A DNA stretch of 64,000 bases. Source: Anaerolineae bacterium (GTDB lineage: Bacteria; Chloroflexota; Anaerolineae; Aggregatilineales; Phototrophicaceae). Positions 1-8,974 of this stretch are shown piece by piece. How positions within the stretch are numbered: the stretch's first letter is position 1; each line of letters begins with the position of its first letter. Both the position numbers and the translations under genes were made by a program. The notes beneath the pieces were generated by a model. That model worked only from the letters and a program-made list of their open reading frames with translations. It did not search any database and had not been told where the DNA came from. The stretch covers positions 1 to 64,000 of the forward strand of contig JAJDXR010000086.1 of assembly GCA_022823165.1 (NCBI GenBank), in the 5' to 3' direction.

Positions 1-1
1 C

Positions 2-1587
2 AAAGCGCTGCTGCCGCAGTACGCCGGCAAGGTGAAGTGCATTTACATCGACCCGCCGTACAATACCGGCAGTCAGGCCTGGGTTTATAACGACCGCGTC
101 AACAGCCCTATAATGCAAGCATGGTTCAGGAAAAACAGCCCGGTCGATGGTGAAGACATGGAGCGGCATGACAAATGGCTTTGCATGATGTGGCCCCGCT
201 TGCATTTGCTGCGGGAGTTATTGCGAGATGATGGTGTCATATTCGTGAGCATTGATGACAACGAGGCGCATCATTTAAGAATGATGATGGATGAGATTTT
301 TGGGGAAGAGAATTTTGTAGCAAACATTGTTTGGCAGCACAGATACGGCAGAAGCAACAATGCAAAACTATTTTCGAACCAACGCGAACTCATTGTCATG
401 TATAGAAAATCAGAATCTGTTTCTCATATAAGAGTTCAGCGTGACGAAAAACTTAACAAGACTTATGAGAATCCTGATAACGATCCTCGAGGTAGCTGGG
501 TATCCAGTTCCTATGTGAATCCAGCTACCCAAAGTCAGCGCCCAAATTTAGTTTATCCGATCATCAATCCACACAGCGGAACGGAAATAAATCACCCAAC
601 TCACGCGTGGAAATACAGCAAGCAAACTCACTCTGAGCATGTAGAACAAAACAGGTTATGGTGGGGAAAAGATGGGAAGCTGCGCTATCCTCGGCTTAAG
701 AATTTTCTGAAAGATTCGATATCGAAAGGGATTGTACCGATTGATTTAATGCTGGCGGACTTTGCAGATACTACAGACAAAGGGACAAAACAGCTGCAAA
801 ATGTCTTGGGTAAAGACTCCGTAACATTCAACAATCCAAAGCCGACGAAACTTATTCAAAATCTTGTAAATATTGCCTTTGGAATCAGCCCAGCCCAGCC
901 CAGCCCAGCCCAGCCCAGCCCAGCCCAGCCCAGCCCAGCCCAGCCCAGCCCAGCCCAGCCCAGCCCAGCCCAAGAACATCTGTTCTACACGGGCCCGACA
1001 TCATTCTCGACTCCTTCGCCGGCAGCGGCACCACCGCCCACGCCGTGCTGGCGTTCAACAAAGAGGACGGTGGCAATCGCCGTTTCATCCTGGTGGAATG
1101 TGAAGACTATGCCGACAGCATTACCGCCGAGCGCGTCCGCCGCGTCATTCGGGGCGTCCCGAACGCTAAGGACAAGCTGCTCAAAGAGGGGCTGGGCGGC
1201 TCATTCGCTTACTGTACGCTGGGCGAGCCGATTGAAATCGACGGCTTGCTCACTGGCGAGCGCTTGCCCGACTTTGCGACGCTTGCCAGCTACCTGCTGC
1301 ATACGGCGACCGGCATTTCCGCTTTGCCTGATGACCTGGAAAAATTGGACGACGATGGACGGTTTTACAGCGATGGCGAACGCGATTATTATCTCATTTA
1401 TGAGCCAAGCCTTGATTTTCTGCGGGGAGGCGACGCGGCGCTCAACCTGGAATGCGCCGAGCGCATTCGAGAGAAGGGCCGCCCGGCTGTCGTATTCGCC
1501 GCGGCGACATATATCAGCCAGAGCGTGTTGAGCAAATGGCAACTCACCTTCTGCCAACTGCCCTATGAATTGGGCTTCGGGGTCTGA
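2..1587 (+). CDS. mod: Type III restriction-modification methylase (Mod), 5'-partial, out of frame at a CAGCC repeat
   Basis: N6-adenine DNA methyltransferase subunit of a type III R-M system. The reading frame is open from the window edge. It shows the catalytic DPPYNTG motif (about base 50) and a target-recognition region, the beta-class order in which the AdoMet motif comes last. The AdoMet motif (FAGSGTT, about 1015-1035) lies in a different frame from DPPY. The upstream half is read in the frame of base 2 and the downstream half in the frame of base 1045, ending at TGA 1585-1587. The switch falls in 17 tandem CAGCC units at 886-970, which are open in all frames. As written, translation runs past the repeat in the wrong frame to a stop near 1531 and loses the AdoMet site. 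Removing one unit restores the full frame. res starts 2 bp after the stop. A repeat-length assembly error is the main alternative. Confidence 0.88.
886..970 (+). repeat. Pentanucleotide tandem repeat (CAGCC)x17 inside mod
   Basis: Seventeen perfect CAGCC units (85 bp) sit between the target-recognition region and the AdoMet-binding motif of the mod gene. Each unit change shifts the frame by 5 bp, so one length in three keeps mod in frame: 13, 16, 19 and so on. The 17 seen here is out of frame. In frame, the repeat encodes a Ser-Pro-Ala-Gln-Pro linker. Slipped-strand change of such repeats is the known basis of phase-variable type III mod genes in Neisseria, Haemophilus and Helicobacter. Confidence 0.95.
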
Positions 1588-1589
1588 TC

Positions 1590-4067
1590 GTGGAACTCAA
1601 GGATTATCAAGCCAAAGCGCTGGGAGCTTTCGACGATTATTTTGAGACTCTGACGCGCAACGAGCGCGAAGGTCAAGCGCAAGCAAAACGCTATCAAGAC
1701 GCGGGCTTGCCCATGCCCGACGATACGCTTGACTTCCCTCGGCGAACATGGCAAGAATTGGCTGACGTGGGCAAGGTCGCTGATGGACGATATGCCGAGC
1801 GGCTTGACGGCGTGGAGCGTCCCATCCCGCACGTCTGCTTCAAAGTGCCGACGGGCGGCGGCAAGACCCTGCTCGCGGCTGAGGCATTGGGCCGGATTCA
1901 ATATCCGCGCGGCCTTGTCTTGTGGATCGTGCCGACGCGCGCCATCTATCGGCAAACGAAGGACGCGCTCTGGAATCGAGAACATCCCTATCGTCAGCGC
2001 CTGGAACGAGCCAGCGGCGGGCGCGTGAAGATGCTGGAAAAGGACAATCGCTTCCAGCCGGCCGATATCGCCAATTACCTCTGCGTAATGCTCTTGATGT
2101 TTCCGTCCGCAAACCGTCAAAAAGGCAAGGACTTTCTGCGCTTTTTCCGTGATTCGGGACGATACAACGCCTTTTTTCCCAACAGCGATCACGCCCTTTA
2201 TGCTGCGGAACTTCTCAGTAAGTTCCCTGATCTGGACGCGGAAGGCGGTCCCGTCAAACAGAGTCTTTTTAATGTGATTAAGCTGCAGCGCCCCGTTGTC
2301 ATTTTGGACGAAGCGCATAAGGCATACGGCAAAAGGCTAGAGGGCGCGCAGGATTTCGCCAACTCCATCAATCGCCTGAACCCGCGCCTGGTGCTTGAGT
2401 TTTCCGCCACGCCCAACCCGAAAATCAGCAATCTGCTGGTGGATATCACGGGCGTGGAACTCAAAGCCGAAGAAATGATCAAGATGCCGGTGCGGATTGT
2501 CAGCCAAATGAGATCCGACTGGAAGGATACCTTGTCGGCCGCCGAAGGTGAATTGACCAGAATCGACAATGCCGCGCTAGGTCTGCGCCAACAGGAAGAC
2601 CGCTACATCCGGCCTATCGCTGTGGTTCGCGTGGAACGAACAGGGCGCGACCAGCGAGACGGTTTTCGCGTTCATGCGGAAGATGTACGTGAATTTCTAG
2701 TCCAAAACCTGAGTGTTCCCCCCAATGCAATCCGTGTCAAATCCGCCGAAAACGATGAATTGGGACGAGAAGACTTGCTGTCTGAAACAAGTGAAGTTCG
2801 CTGGATCATCACCAAAGCGGCGCTGATGGAAGGCTGGGATTGTCCCTTCGCCTACTTGCTTGTACTGCTCGACAATACGCGCTCGCAAACCGCCCTGACG
2901 CAATTGGTGGGCCGCATTTTACGCCAGCCTCATGCCCGCCTCACTGGCATTGAAGAACTGGATCGCTCTTACGTCTACTGCTGGAATCTTGATGTGCTCA
3001 AAGCGGTAGATCAAGTGAGACAAGGCTTGCAAGATGAAGGCCTTACCGGCTTGATGGATCAAGTCCAAAGCGTGGAAGGCGTCGACCCCACTCGGCGCAA
3101 GGTCTGTATTCCGAGGCGAGAGCCATTTAGAGGATTGGACATCAAGATTCCCAAAGTGCTGCACCGGGATCGCAATGGTTGGCGGAAACTGGATCATCTT
3201 CAAGACATTCTGGCGGAAGTTAATTGGGACGATGTTCGTCCGCCGTCAGTCCAAAACTACTTCCACGAACCACCGGTCATGCATCATGTGGAGGTTGATG
3301 TTGATAAGGCAAGTCCCATTTACTCCGCTAAGGAAGAGTTGGATGCAATTAACAAGACGCTGCGGGTATCCTGGTTTACGCGGCGGCTGTCCGATGTTGT
3401 GCCAAACCCTTGGCGGGCGGCTCAATTCGTCTTTGAATTATTTGATGAGTTAAGGGCAAGCGGCCGGTCGGATGAAGACATATTTGATAATCGCGCTGGA
3501 TATGCCGAACAGTTGAAGACGCATTTGCGCTCGGAGCGCGACCGCTTGTCCAAAGCAATTTTCGAGAGGAAACTCAAAGATGGGCTGATTCAATTTGATC
3601 TATACACCGAGCCGAGTCATAGATTACCAGACGATATCCCACTGCTGATTGGAGATAGAGACCACACCCTGGAACGCGGCGGTACGCCAGTGCAATTGAA
3701 TCTTTTCGACAAAGTTTTCGAGAAACAATTTGACTCGGATTTGGAAAAAGACTTTGCCTTTCATTTGGAGCGGCAGCCGCTGCAATGGTGGCATAGAGTC
3801 CAGCGGGAATACTATGTGCTTGGCTGGCGGCGAGACAGGATTTACCCGGATTTCGTAGCCTTCGGTGACATAAGCCTCAACATTTTTGAGACAAAAGGCG
3901 ACCACCTGCGCGGCAATCCGGATACGGAATACAAAACCGAGGTATTCCAGCTCCTGGAACAGCACTTCAATGGACTGGACAGTCCTGTTCGCGTGGAAGA
4001 ACATAAGCAACGACAGGGCAAGTTTGCTATAGTGTACGAGTCTGAGTTTCCAGTCATAGAGCATTAA
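1590..4067 (+). CDS. res: Type III restriction enzyme Res subunit (helicase-nuclease)
   Basis: ATP-dependent translocase and endonuclease subunit that works with Mod. The SF2 helicase motifs are in order: Walker A PTGGGKT (about residues 87-93), DEAH box LDEAHK (about 239-244), SAT motif (about 271) and QLVGRILRQ (about 437-445). The C-terminus has a PD-(D/E)xK nuclease signature, YPDF (about 752) followed by FETKG (about 766), typical of type III Res. At 825 aa it is a little shorter than classic Res subunits (about 950-1000 aa) but the domains are complete. The start is GTG, 2 bp after the mod stop, so the two are probably translationally coupled. If Mod is switched off, Res should be harmless, because type III cleavage needs the Mod subunit for recognition. 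Confidence 0.93.
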   Translation: MELKDYQAKALGAFDDYFETLTRNEREGQAQAKRYQDAGLPMPDDTLDFPRRTWQELADVGKVADGRYAERLDGVERPIPHVCFKVPTGGGKTLLAAEALGRIQYPRGLVLWIVPTRAIYRQTKDALWNREHPYRQRLERASGGRVKMLEKDNRFQPADIANYLCVMLLMFPSANRQKGKDFLRFFRDSGRYNAFFPNSDHALYAAELLSKFPDLDAEGGPVKQSLFNVIKLQRPVVILDEAHKAYGKRLEGAQDFANSINRLNPRLVLEFSATPNPKISNLLVDITGVELKAEEMIKMPVRIVSQMRSDWKDTLSAAEGELTRIDNAALGLRQQEDRYIRPIAVVRVERTGRDQRDGFRVHAEDVREFLVQNLSVPPNAIRVKSAENDELGREDLLSETSEVRWIITKAALMEGWDCPFAYLLVLLDNTRSQTALTQLVGRILRQPHARLTGIEELDRSYVYCWNLDVLKAVDQVRQGLQDEGLTGLMDQVQSVEGVDPTRRKVCIPRREPFRGLDIKIPKVLHRDRNGWRKLDHLQDILAEVNWDDVRPPSVQNYFHEPPVMHHVEVDVDKASPIYSAKEELDAINKTLRVSWFTRRLSDVVPNPWRAAQFVFELFDELRASGRSDEDIFDNRAGYAEQLKTHLRSERDRLSKAIFERKLKDGLIQFDLYTEPSHRLPDDIPLLIGDRDHTLERGGTPVQLNLFDKVFEKQFDSDLEKDFAFHLERQPLQWWHRVQREYYVLGWRRDRIYPDFVAFGDISLNIFETKGDHLRGNPDTEYKTEVFQLLEQHFNGLDSPVRVEEHKQRQGKFAIVYESEFPVIEH

Positions 4068-4097
4068 TCATCGTAGCCGATTTACTAACGAGCCGAC

Positions 4098-4439
4098 ATG
4101 CACAAATTATTCACCTACGGCACACTGCGCGACCCCGCCACCCAGGAAAGGCTGCTCGGGCGCACCCTGGGCGATGGCCTGCCGGACACCCTGCGCGGCT
4201 ATCGCCTGGCCAAGCTCACCGGCATCCACTTCGTCTATTCCATACTGCAGCCCCAGTCCGGCTCGACCGTTGACGGCGTACTCTTCGAGGTCACGCCGGA
4301 CGAGCTTGAGCAATTGGACGAGTACGAAGGCGAAGCCTATCAGCGCATCAGCGTTACACTGGTTAGCAAGACGCGCGCCTGGGTCTACTGCGAGAATCCA
4401 AAATCCAGCTTCCGCATTCACATCGAAGCGCCTGATTAA
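4098..4439 (+). CDS. Gamma-glutamylcyclotransferase-like (AIG2/GGCT fold) protein
   Basis: A 113-aa protein of the gamma-glutamylcyclotransferase-like superfamily. The family signature YGTLRD is at residues 7-12, where the loop binds the substrate amide. The motif DEYEGEAY (about 74-81) carries the conserved glutamate that acts as general acid/base in characterised members. Members act on gamma-glutamyl amines or peptides; the substrate here cannot be told from sequence. It starts at ATG 31 bp after res, without a clear Shine-Dalgarno site, and 57 bp before the next gene. It is not evidently part of the R-M system. Confidence 0.85.
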   Translation: MHKLFTYGTLRDPATQERLLGRTLGDGLPDTLRGYRLAKLTGIHFVYSILQPQSGSTVDGVLFEVTPDELEQLDEYEGEAYQRISVTLVSKTRAWVYCENPKSSFRIHIEAPD

Positions 4440-4496
4440 GCCTGGCTCCGCCCTGCAGGACGCCGCCGCCAACCAGCAGAATTCACAGGAGACAAT

Positions 4497-5684
4497 ATGC
4501 AGAAAGAAGCGCTAGGTATCGGCGTCATCGGCATGGGCTGGATGGGACAGGTACACGCGCGCTCCTACAGCCTGGCGCGGCAGCGTTTCCCGGCTGATGG
4601 CGCGGCGGCGCGGCTGGTCATCTGTTCCGACACTGTCGAGGCGCGGGCGCAATCCGCTCGCGATGCGCTGGGATTCGCTAGCGCGACTACCCGCTGGCAA
4701 GACGTCGTCGAGCACCCCGATGTTAATATCGTCAACATCGCCACGCCCAACAACCTGCACGTCGAAATCGTTGCCGCCGCCGCAGCAGCCGGCAAGCACA
4801 TCTTCTGCGAGAAGCCGGTTGGGCGCTCGCCCGAAGAGACCGCGCGGATCGAAGCCATCGCCCGCCGCGCCGGCGTCATGTCCTTCGTCGGCTTCAATTA
4901 TCGCTGGGCGCCGATGGTGCTGCACGCCAAGCAATTGATCGACCAGGGCAAGCTGGGCGAGCTGACGCAGTATCGCGGGCGCTTCTTCAGTATGTACGGC
5001 AGCGATCCGCTGGGATTGCTCTCCTGGCGCTTCGACCGTGACATCGCCGGCTATGGCGTACTCGGCGATATCATGGCGCATGTGACCGACATGGCGCATT
5101 ATCTTTGCGGCGGCGTCAAGCGCTTGGTCAGCAACTCGCATACATTCATCAGCGAACGCCCCATCCCTATACCGGGCAAAGGCACGCATTATTCGCGCGG
5201 CGCCCCCGACGACCCCAAAGGCGCGGTCAGCAACGAAGATTATGTGGGCGCTCTGGTCGAATTCAAGAACGGCGCGCGCGGCGCATTCGAAGTCTCCCGC
5301 ACGATATTCGGGCCCAAGAACCAGATGGCTTTCGAGCTCAACGGGACACAGGGCGCGCTCAACTGGGACTTTGAGCGCATGAATGAATTGCAGCTCTACT
5401 TGCCCGATGCCGATTGGGGCCACGACGGCTATATCCGGCTGGTTGGCGGCGACCGCTACCCCTTCCACGGCAACTTCAATCCCGGCGACGGCAGCGGCCT
5501 GGGCTACGAAGACATGAAAATCATCGAGGCGCGGCATTTCTTGCAGGCGGTGGCGCAGGGGCAGCCCTGCGCGCCGGATTTCAGGGACGCGCTGGCGGTG
5601 GCCGAGGTTCATGCCGCCATGATCCGCAGCTGGAGCGGCGGCGGTTGGGAAGATGTCACCAGCCTCAGACTGGACTCGCCATGA
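4497..5684 (+). CDS. Gfo/Idh/MocA-family NAD(P)-dependent oxidoreductase
   Basis: A 395-aa dehydrogenase of the Gfo/Idh/MocA family, which usually oxidises or reduces sugars, inositols or related polyols. The N-terminal Rossmann fold has G12-x-G14-x-x-G17 (VIGMGWMG). The family EKP motif is at about residues 105-107 (FCEKPVGRS), and its lysine is normally catalytic. The C-terminal alpha/beta domain is full length. A good Shine-Dalgarno site (AGGAGA) precedes ATG 4497. The stop overlaps the start of the guanine deaminase gene as ATGA (5681-5684), so the two genes are very likely co-translated, though no shared pathway is obvious. The substrate is unknown. Confidence 0.9.
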   Translation: MQKEALGIGVIGMGWMGQVHARSYSLARQRFPADGAAARLVICSDTVEARAQSARDALGFASATTRWQDVVEHPDVNIVNIATPNNLHVEIVAAAAAAGKHIFCEKPVGRSPEETARIEAIARRAGVMSFVGFNYRWAPMVLHAKQLIDQGKLGELTQYRGRFFSMYGSDPLGLLSWRFDRDIAGYGVLGDIMAHVTDMAHYLCGGVKRLVSNSHTFISERPIPIPGKGTHYSRGAPDDPKGAVSNEDYVGALVEFKNGARGAFEVSRTIFGPKNQMAFELNGTQGALNWDFERMNELQLYLPDADWGHDGYIRLVGGDRYPFHGNFNPGDGSGLGYEDMKIIEARHFLQAVAQGQPCAPDFRDALAVAEVHAAMIRSWSGGGWEDVTSLRLDSP

Positions 5685-6991
5685 AAGACCTGGCCCTGCG
5701 CGGGGCAATTTACAGCCCGGTCGCCGATCCCTTTTTGAACCCGCCTGAAGATTGCGCCCTCTACGAAGCGGACGGCCTCATCTGGATTCGCGGCGGCCGC
5801 ATCCAGGCCGTCGGCTACTATGGCGCAATCAGCCAGCTGCTGCCCGATGATATTGAGATCCGCCATTATCCCGATTCGATTCTGATGCCCGGCTTCATCG
5901 ACGCGCATATCCACTACCCGCAGGTCGAGATCATCGGCTCCTACGGAACGCAGCTACTGGAATGGTTAAACAAATACACCTTCCCCACCGAGGCGAAATT
6001 CAATGACCCGGCGCACGCGCGGCGCATCGCGGCCTTCTTCATCGTCGAGCTGCAGCGCAATGGCACGACCGCCGCCTCGGTATTTTGCACCTCCGCGCCC
6101 GGCTCGGTGGACGCCATCTTTGAGGCGGCGCAAGCGGACAATATGCTGCTGCTGGCCGGCAAAATGATGATGGACAGCCACGCGCCGGCGGAGATCCTGG
6201 ATACGGCGCAATCGAGCTATGACGACTCCAAAGCGCTGATCGAACGCTGGCGCAATCGCGGACGCTGTCTATACAGCGTGACGCCGCGTTTCGCCCTCAC
6301 CAGCAGCCCGCGGCAGCTCGAGCTGGCCGCCGCCTTAATGCGCGAGTACGCTGAGGTCCGCCTGCAATCACATATATCCGAGAATCGCGCCGAAGTGGCG
6401 CGCGCCGCCGAGCTCTACCCTGAGCGCGCCAATTACACTGACATTTACGACCACTACGGGCTGCTGGAGGAGCGGGCGATTTATGGGCACGCCATCCACC
6501 TGTCCGAGGGGGAGCTGCGCCGCTTCCACGAGACCGGCGCCAAAATCGCCCATTGCCCCACCTCCAACTTTTTCATCGGCAGCGGACTCTTCGACATCGC
6601 CAAGACGCGGGACGCCGCGCGTCCGGTCACGGTCGGCCTGGGCACGGATGTTGGCGGCGGCACCAGTTTTTCCATGCTGCAGACGATGAACGAAGCTTAC
6701 AAGATGGCGCAGTTGCGCGGCATCTCAGTGACGGCGGCGCAGAGCTATTTCCTGGCTACGCTCGGTAGCGCCCAGGCGCTGGGCATCGCCGACCGCGTCG
6801 GCAAATTGCAGCCGGGTTACGCCGCTGATATCGCCGTCTTGGATCCGCGGGCGACGCCGCTGCTTGAGCTGCGCGCTGAAGCGGCCGAGTCAATTGATGA
6901 ACTGCTCTTCGCGCTGATGATCTGCGCCGACGACCGCGCGGTCGAGGCGACCTATGTCGCGGGTGAATTGGTACACGACCGGAACGGCTGA
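5681..6991 (+). CDS. guaD: Guanine deaminase (amidohydrolase family)
   Basis: Zn-dependent hydrolase, predicted to convert guanine to xanthine and ammonia in purine salvage or breakdown. The protein is 436 aa when started at the ATG that overlaps the previous stop. It has the metal-binding PGFIDAHIH motif (H76, H78), a further His in YGHAIHLSEGE, the segment HCPTSNFFIGSG, and GLGTDVGGGTSFSM with the metal-ligand Asp at about 323. The GTDVGGGTS block followed by SML/SMLQ is characteristic of guanine deaminases within the amidohydrolases. Longer in-frame starts reach into the oxidoreductase gene and are unlikely. It is translationally coupled to the upstream oxidoreductase. Confidence 0.9.
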   Translation: MKDLALRGAIYSPVADPFLNPPEDCALYEADGLIWIRGGRIQAVGYYGAISQLLPDDIEIRHYPDSILMPGFIDAHIHYPQVEIIGSYGTQLLEWLNKYTFPTEAKFNDPAHARRIAAFFIVELQRNGTTAASVFCTSAPGSVDAIFEAAQADNMLLLAGKMMMDSHAPAEILDTAQSSYDDSKALIERWRNRGRCLYSVTPRFALTSSPRQLELAAALMREYAEVRLQSHISENRAEVARAAELYPERANYTDIYDHYGLLEERAIYGHAIHLSEGELRRFHETGAKIAHCPTSNFFIGSGLFDIAKTRDAARPVTVGLGTDVGGGTSFSMLQTMNEAYKMAQLRGISVTAAQSYFLATLGSAQALGIADRVGKLQPGYAADIAVLDPRATPLLELRAEAAESIDELLFALMICADDRAVEATYVAGELVHDRNG

Positions 6992-7003
6992 GCCCTCTTC
7001 GCT

Positions 7004-8974
7004 CTACTGAACCGTAACCGTTGCCAAATTGATATAGGCGCCGCCGGCGACCGGCAGGCGCGCCATCGGGTCCTTGATATCGTAGAGTCCGGCGATCAGC
7101 GTGTATTCGCCCGTGGGCAGATCGGATGGAATCTGCAGGGCGTGATTGTCGACGATGGCTGCGCCGACCGGCCAGGTGGTCGTCATCGCCGAGCCGCCGG
7201 CGGGCTCGCTGTCCCGCTGCGCCGCCAAGCGCCCCTGCGCGTCCAGCAGCTGCAGGAAGACCTTGTAGCGCTGCGACAACGCCGCCCTCGTGCTCCAGAC
7301 CAATTGCACGGCCAGCGCGTCTCCGGCGCTGACCACATCGGCGCCCAGAGCGTAAGCCTGCAAAACGATACTGTCACCGAGCGCCTGCCCCGCTGCCATC
7401 AATTCGCCCAGCGTTGACATAGTTTCGTAGCGCGCATAGCGCAGGTCGTCGACCCAGCGGTCGCTGATCTCGAAGGCATGGTTGTTGAGAGTCGTTTCTA
7501 TCACCAGGTTGGGGTCCTGCTGGTCGGCGCCGTAAAAGATGACATGCAGGCGATTGTGCGCCGCGATGATTTCCAGGACCTGGGCTTTCGTTATGTCGTC
7601 ATCCGCCACCGTTGGCAGGCCGAAGACGGGGGCGCCGGCCTGATAGTAGTAACCCAGCAATTCCTTTAAGCCCAGGGCGCTGACGATCACGGCGTCGCCG
7701 GGCTGCAGGTCGCTTTCCATCCGCCGCGCCAGACCGCGCATGTCATCCCGCCGGAAATCAGGATGATGCGATAAGTCTTCCAATCCTCGAAGGAGCGCTA
7801 TGAAAAAGACGGTCAATGCCATAGCGGCCGCGGCCCTGGGGATTTGACGCAGGAGCCAAAGCCCGCGGCCGATGCGGGACCTCCACAGCAGCCAGACCCC
7901 GCGCCCTGCCCACAGGGCGAAGGCAAGCTGCGTCGGCAATAAAAAGCGCAGAAAGCTATCCGCCAAGCCGACGACGAGATAACCCGCCAGCGACAGCAGC
8001 GCCCAAGCCGCCGGCAGATAATCGCTCCACCAGTCGCGCTTGCGGGATGTCGACGGTTTCAGGCCGAAGAGCAGAAAGAGACCGACTGCGACGGTCACCA
8101 AGCCGACATTCGCTTCGATGGCGCTGCCGATGGCTATGTATCCCAGAGTTTGATACTGAACCTGGCTGGCGGGCTGAAGTTCGGTGAAACTCAGCTTATG
8201 CCCCAACTGCGACAATGCTATCGGCAGCCAAGGCAGAAACAGGACCATCGTCAGCAGGTAGGGCATCAGCAGCCTTAGCAAGCGCTGCCAGATAGGGGGC
8301 GAGAGTCGCTCAGCCGGCCGTTGGCTAAGGTATGTAAAGCAGAGCCAGAAAGCCGCCAGCGCCACCTGCGTCAAAATAATGAGGGCGTAGGCATAGTGGC
8401 TGTAAATCCCGAGCGCGTTGACCAAGCCCAAGACGACCATGCGCTTCACTGGAGCGCGGCGCTTGCCGCGCGTTGCTTGATTGCGCAGCCAGCCGACAAA
8501 GAGCCACATACTGGCGCCGGCCACCGCCGTCAGCATGGCGTACATGCGCGCCTCTTGGGCATAATAGATATTAAAACTGTTGAGCGTCAGCAGCGCAGCC
8601 GCCGACAAGCCCGCCAGCGGATGATAGAGTCGCCGGCCCAAGGCGTAAGTCCAGGCGACGCTGAGGATACTGCACAAGGCGGACAGTGCGCGCAGGGCGA
8701 ATTCCGACGAGCCGGTCACATCCTGCCACCATCCGAGCAGCGTGAAATAAGCCGGCACATGCACGTTGCGCGGCAAGATCTCAATCAGTTCCGGCAGCGT
8801 ACGCAGGGAATGCGCGTAAGCGACGCCTTCGTCATACCATAATGACTGCTCGCCCAGGCGCTGAAAACGAAGCGCTGTCGCCAGCAGCAGAATCGCCAGG
8901 ATCAAGCCGGCCGACAGCAGCCGCAGCCATTGATCAGCCCCGCGCCCAGGTGGTAGGCGGCTCCCGTTGATCAT
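7004..8974 (-). CDS. GT39/ArnT-like membrane glycosyltransferase
   Basis: A 656-aa polytopic membrane protein with about ten hydrophobic segments in the first 400 residues. It resembles dolichyl/undecaprenyl-phosphate-dependent mannosyltransferases (PMT/ArnT type, GT-C fold). The first periplasmic loop carries LWYDEGVAY (D48, E49), the position of the catalytic acidic residue in GT-C enzymes, followed by an NVHVPAYF segment and AQEARMYAM, typical of GT39-like bacterial proteins. The C-terminal 200 residues form a soluble extracytoplasmic domain of unknown role. The start overlaps the previous gene's stop by 4 bp, so the two are coupled. The acceptor could be an exopolysaccharide, a lipid or a protein. 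Confidence 0.82.
   Translation of the reverse strand: MINGSRLPPGRGADQWLRLLSAGLILAILLLATALRFQRLGEQSLWYDEGVAYAHSLRTLPELIEILPRNVHVPAYFTLLGWWQDVTGSSEFALRALSALCSILSVAWTYALGRRLYHPLAGLSAAALLTLNSFNIYYAQEARMYAMLTAVAGASMWLFVGWLRNQATRGKRRAPVKRMVVLGLVNALGIYSHYAYALIILTQVALAAFWLCFTYLSQRPAERLSPPIWQRLLRLLMPYLLTMVLFLPWLPIALSQLGHKLSFTELQPASQVQYQTLGYIAIGSAIEANVGLVTVAVGLFLLFGLKPSTSRKRDWWSDYLPAAWALLSLAGYLVVGLADSFLRFLLPTQLAFALWAGRGVWLLWRSRIGRGLWLLRQIPRAAAAMALTVFFIALLRGLEDLSHHPDFRRDDMRGLARRMESDLQPGDAVIVSALGLKELLGYYYQAGAPVFGLPTVADDDITKAQVLEIIAAHNRLHVIFYGADQQDPNLVIETTLNNHAFEISDRWVDDLRYARYETMSTLGELMAAGQALGDSIVLQAYALGADVVSAGDALAVQLVWSTRAALSQRYKVFLQLLDAQGRLAAQRDSEPAGGSAMTTTWPVGAAIVDNHALQIPSDLPTGEYTLIAGLYDIKDPMARLPVAGGAYINLATVTVQ

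Noticed and set aside
746..1103. Open frames of LGWAG or PSPAQ repeats on both strands across the CAGCC array
   Set aside because: A 5-bp repeat without stops is open in all six frames. These are by-products of the array inside mod.
4512..5708. 398-aa minus-strand open frame opposite the Gfo/Idh gene
   Set aside because: Its composition is the usual shadow of GC-rich coding DNA. The plus strand has full family motifs.
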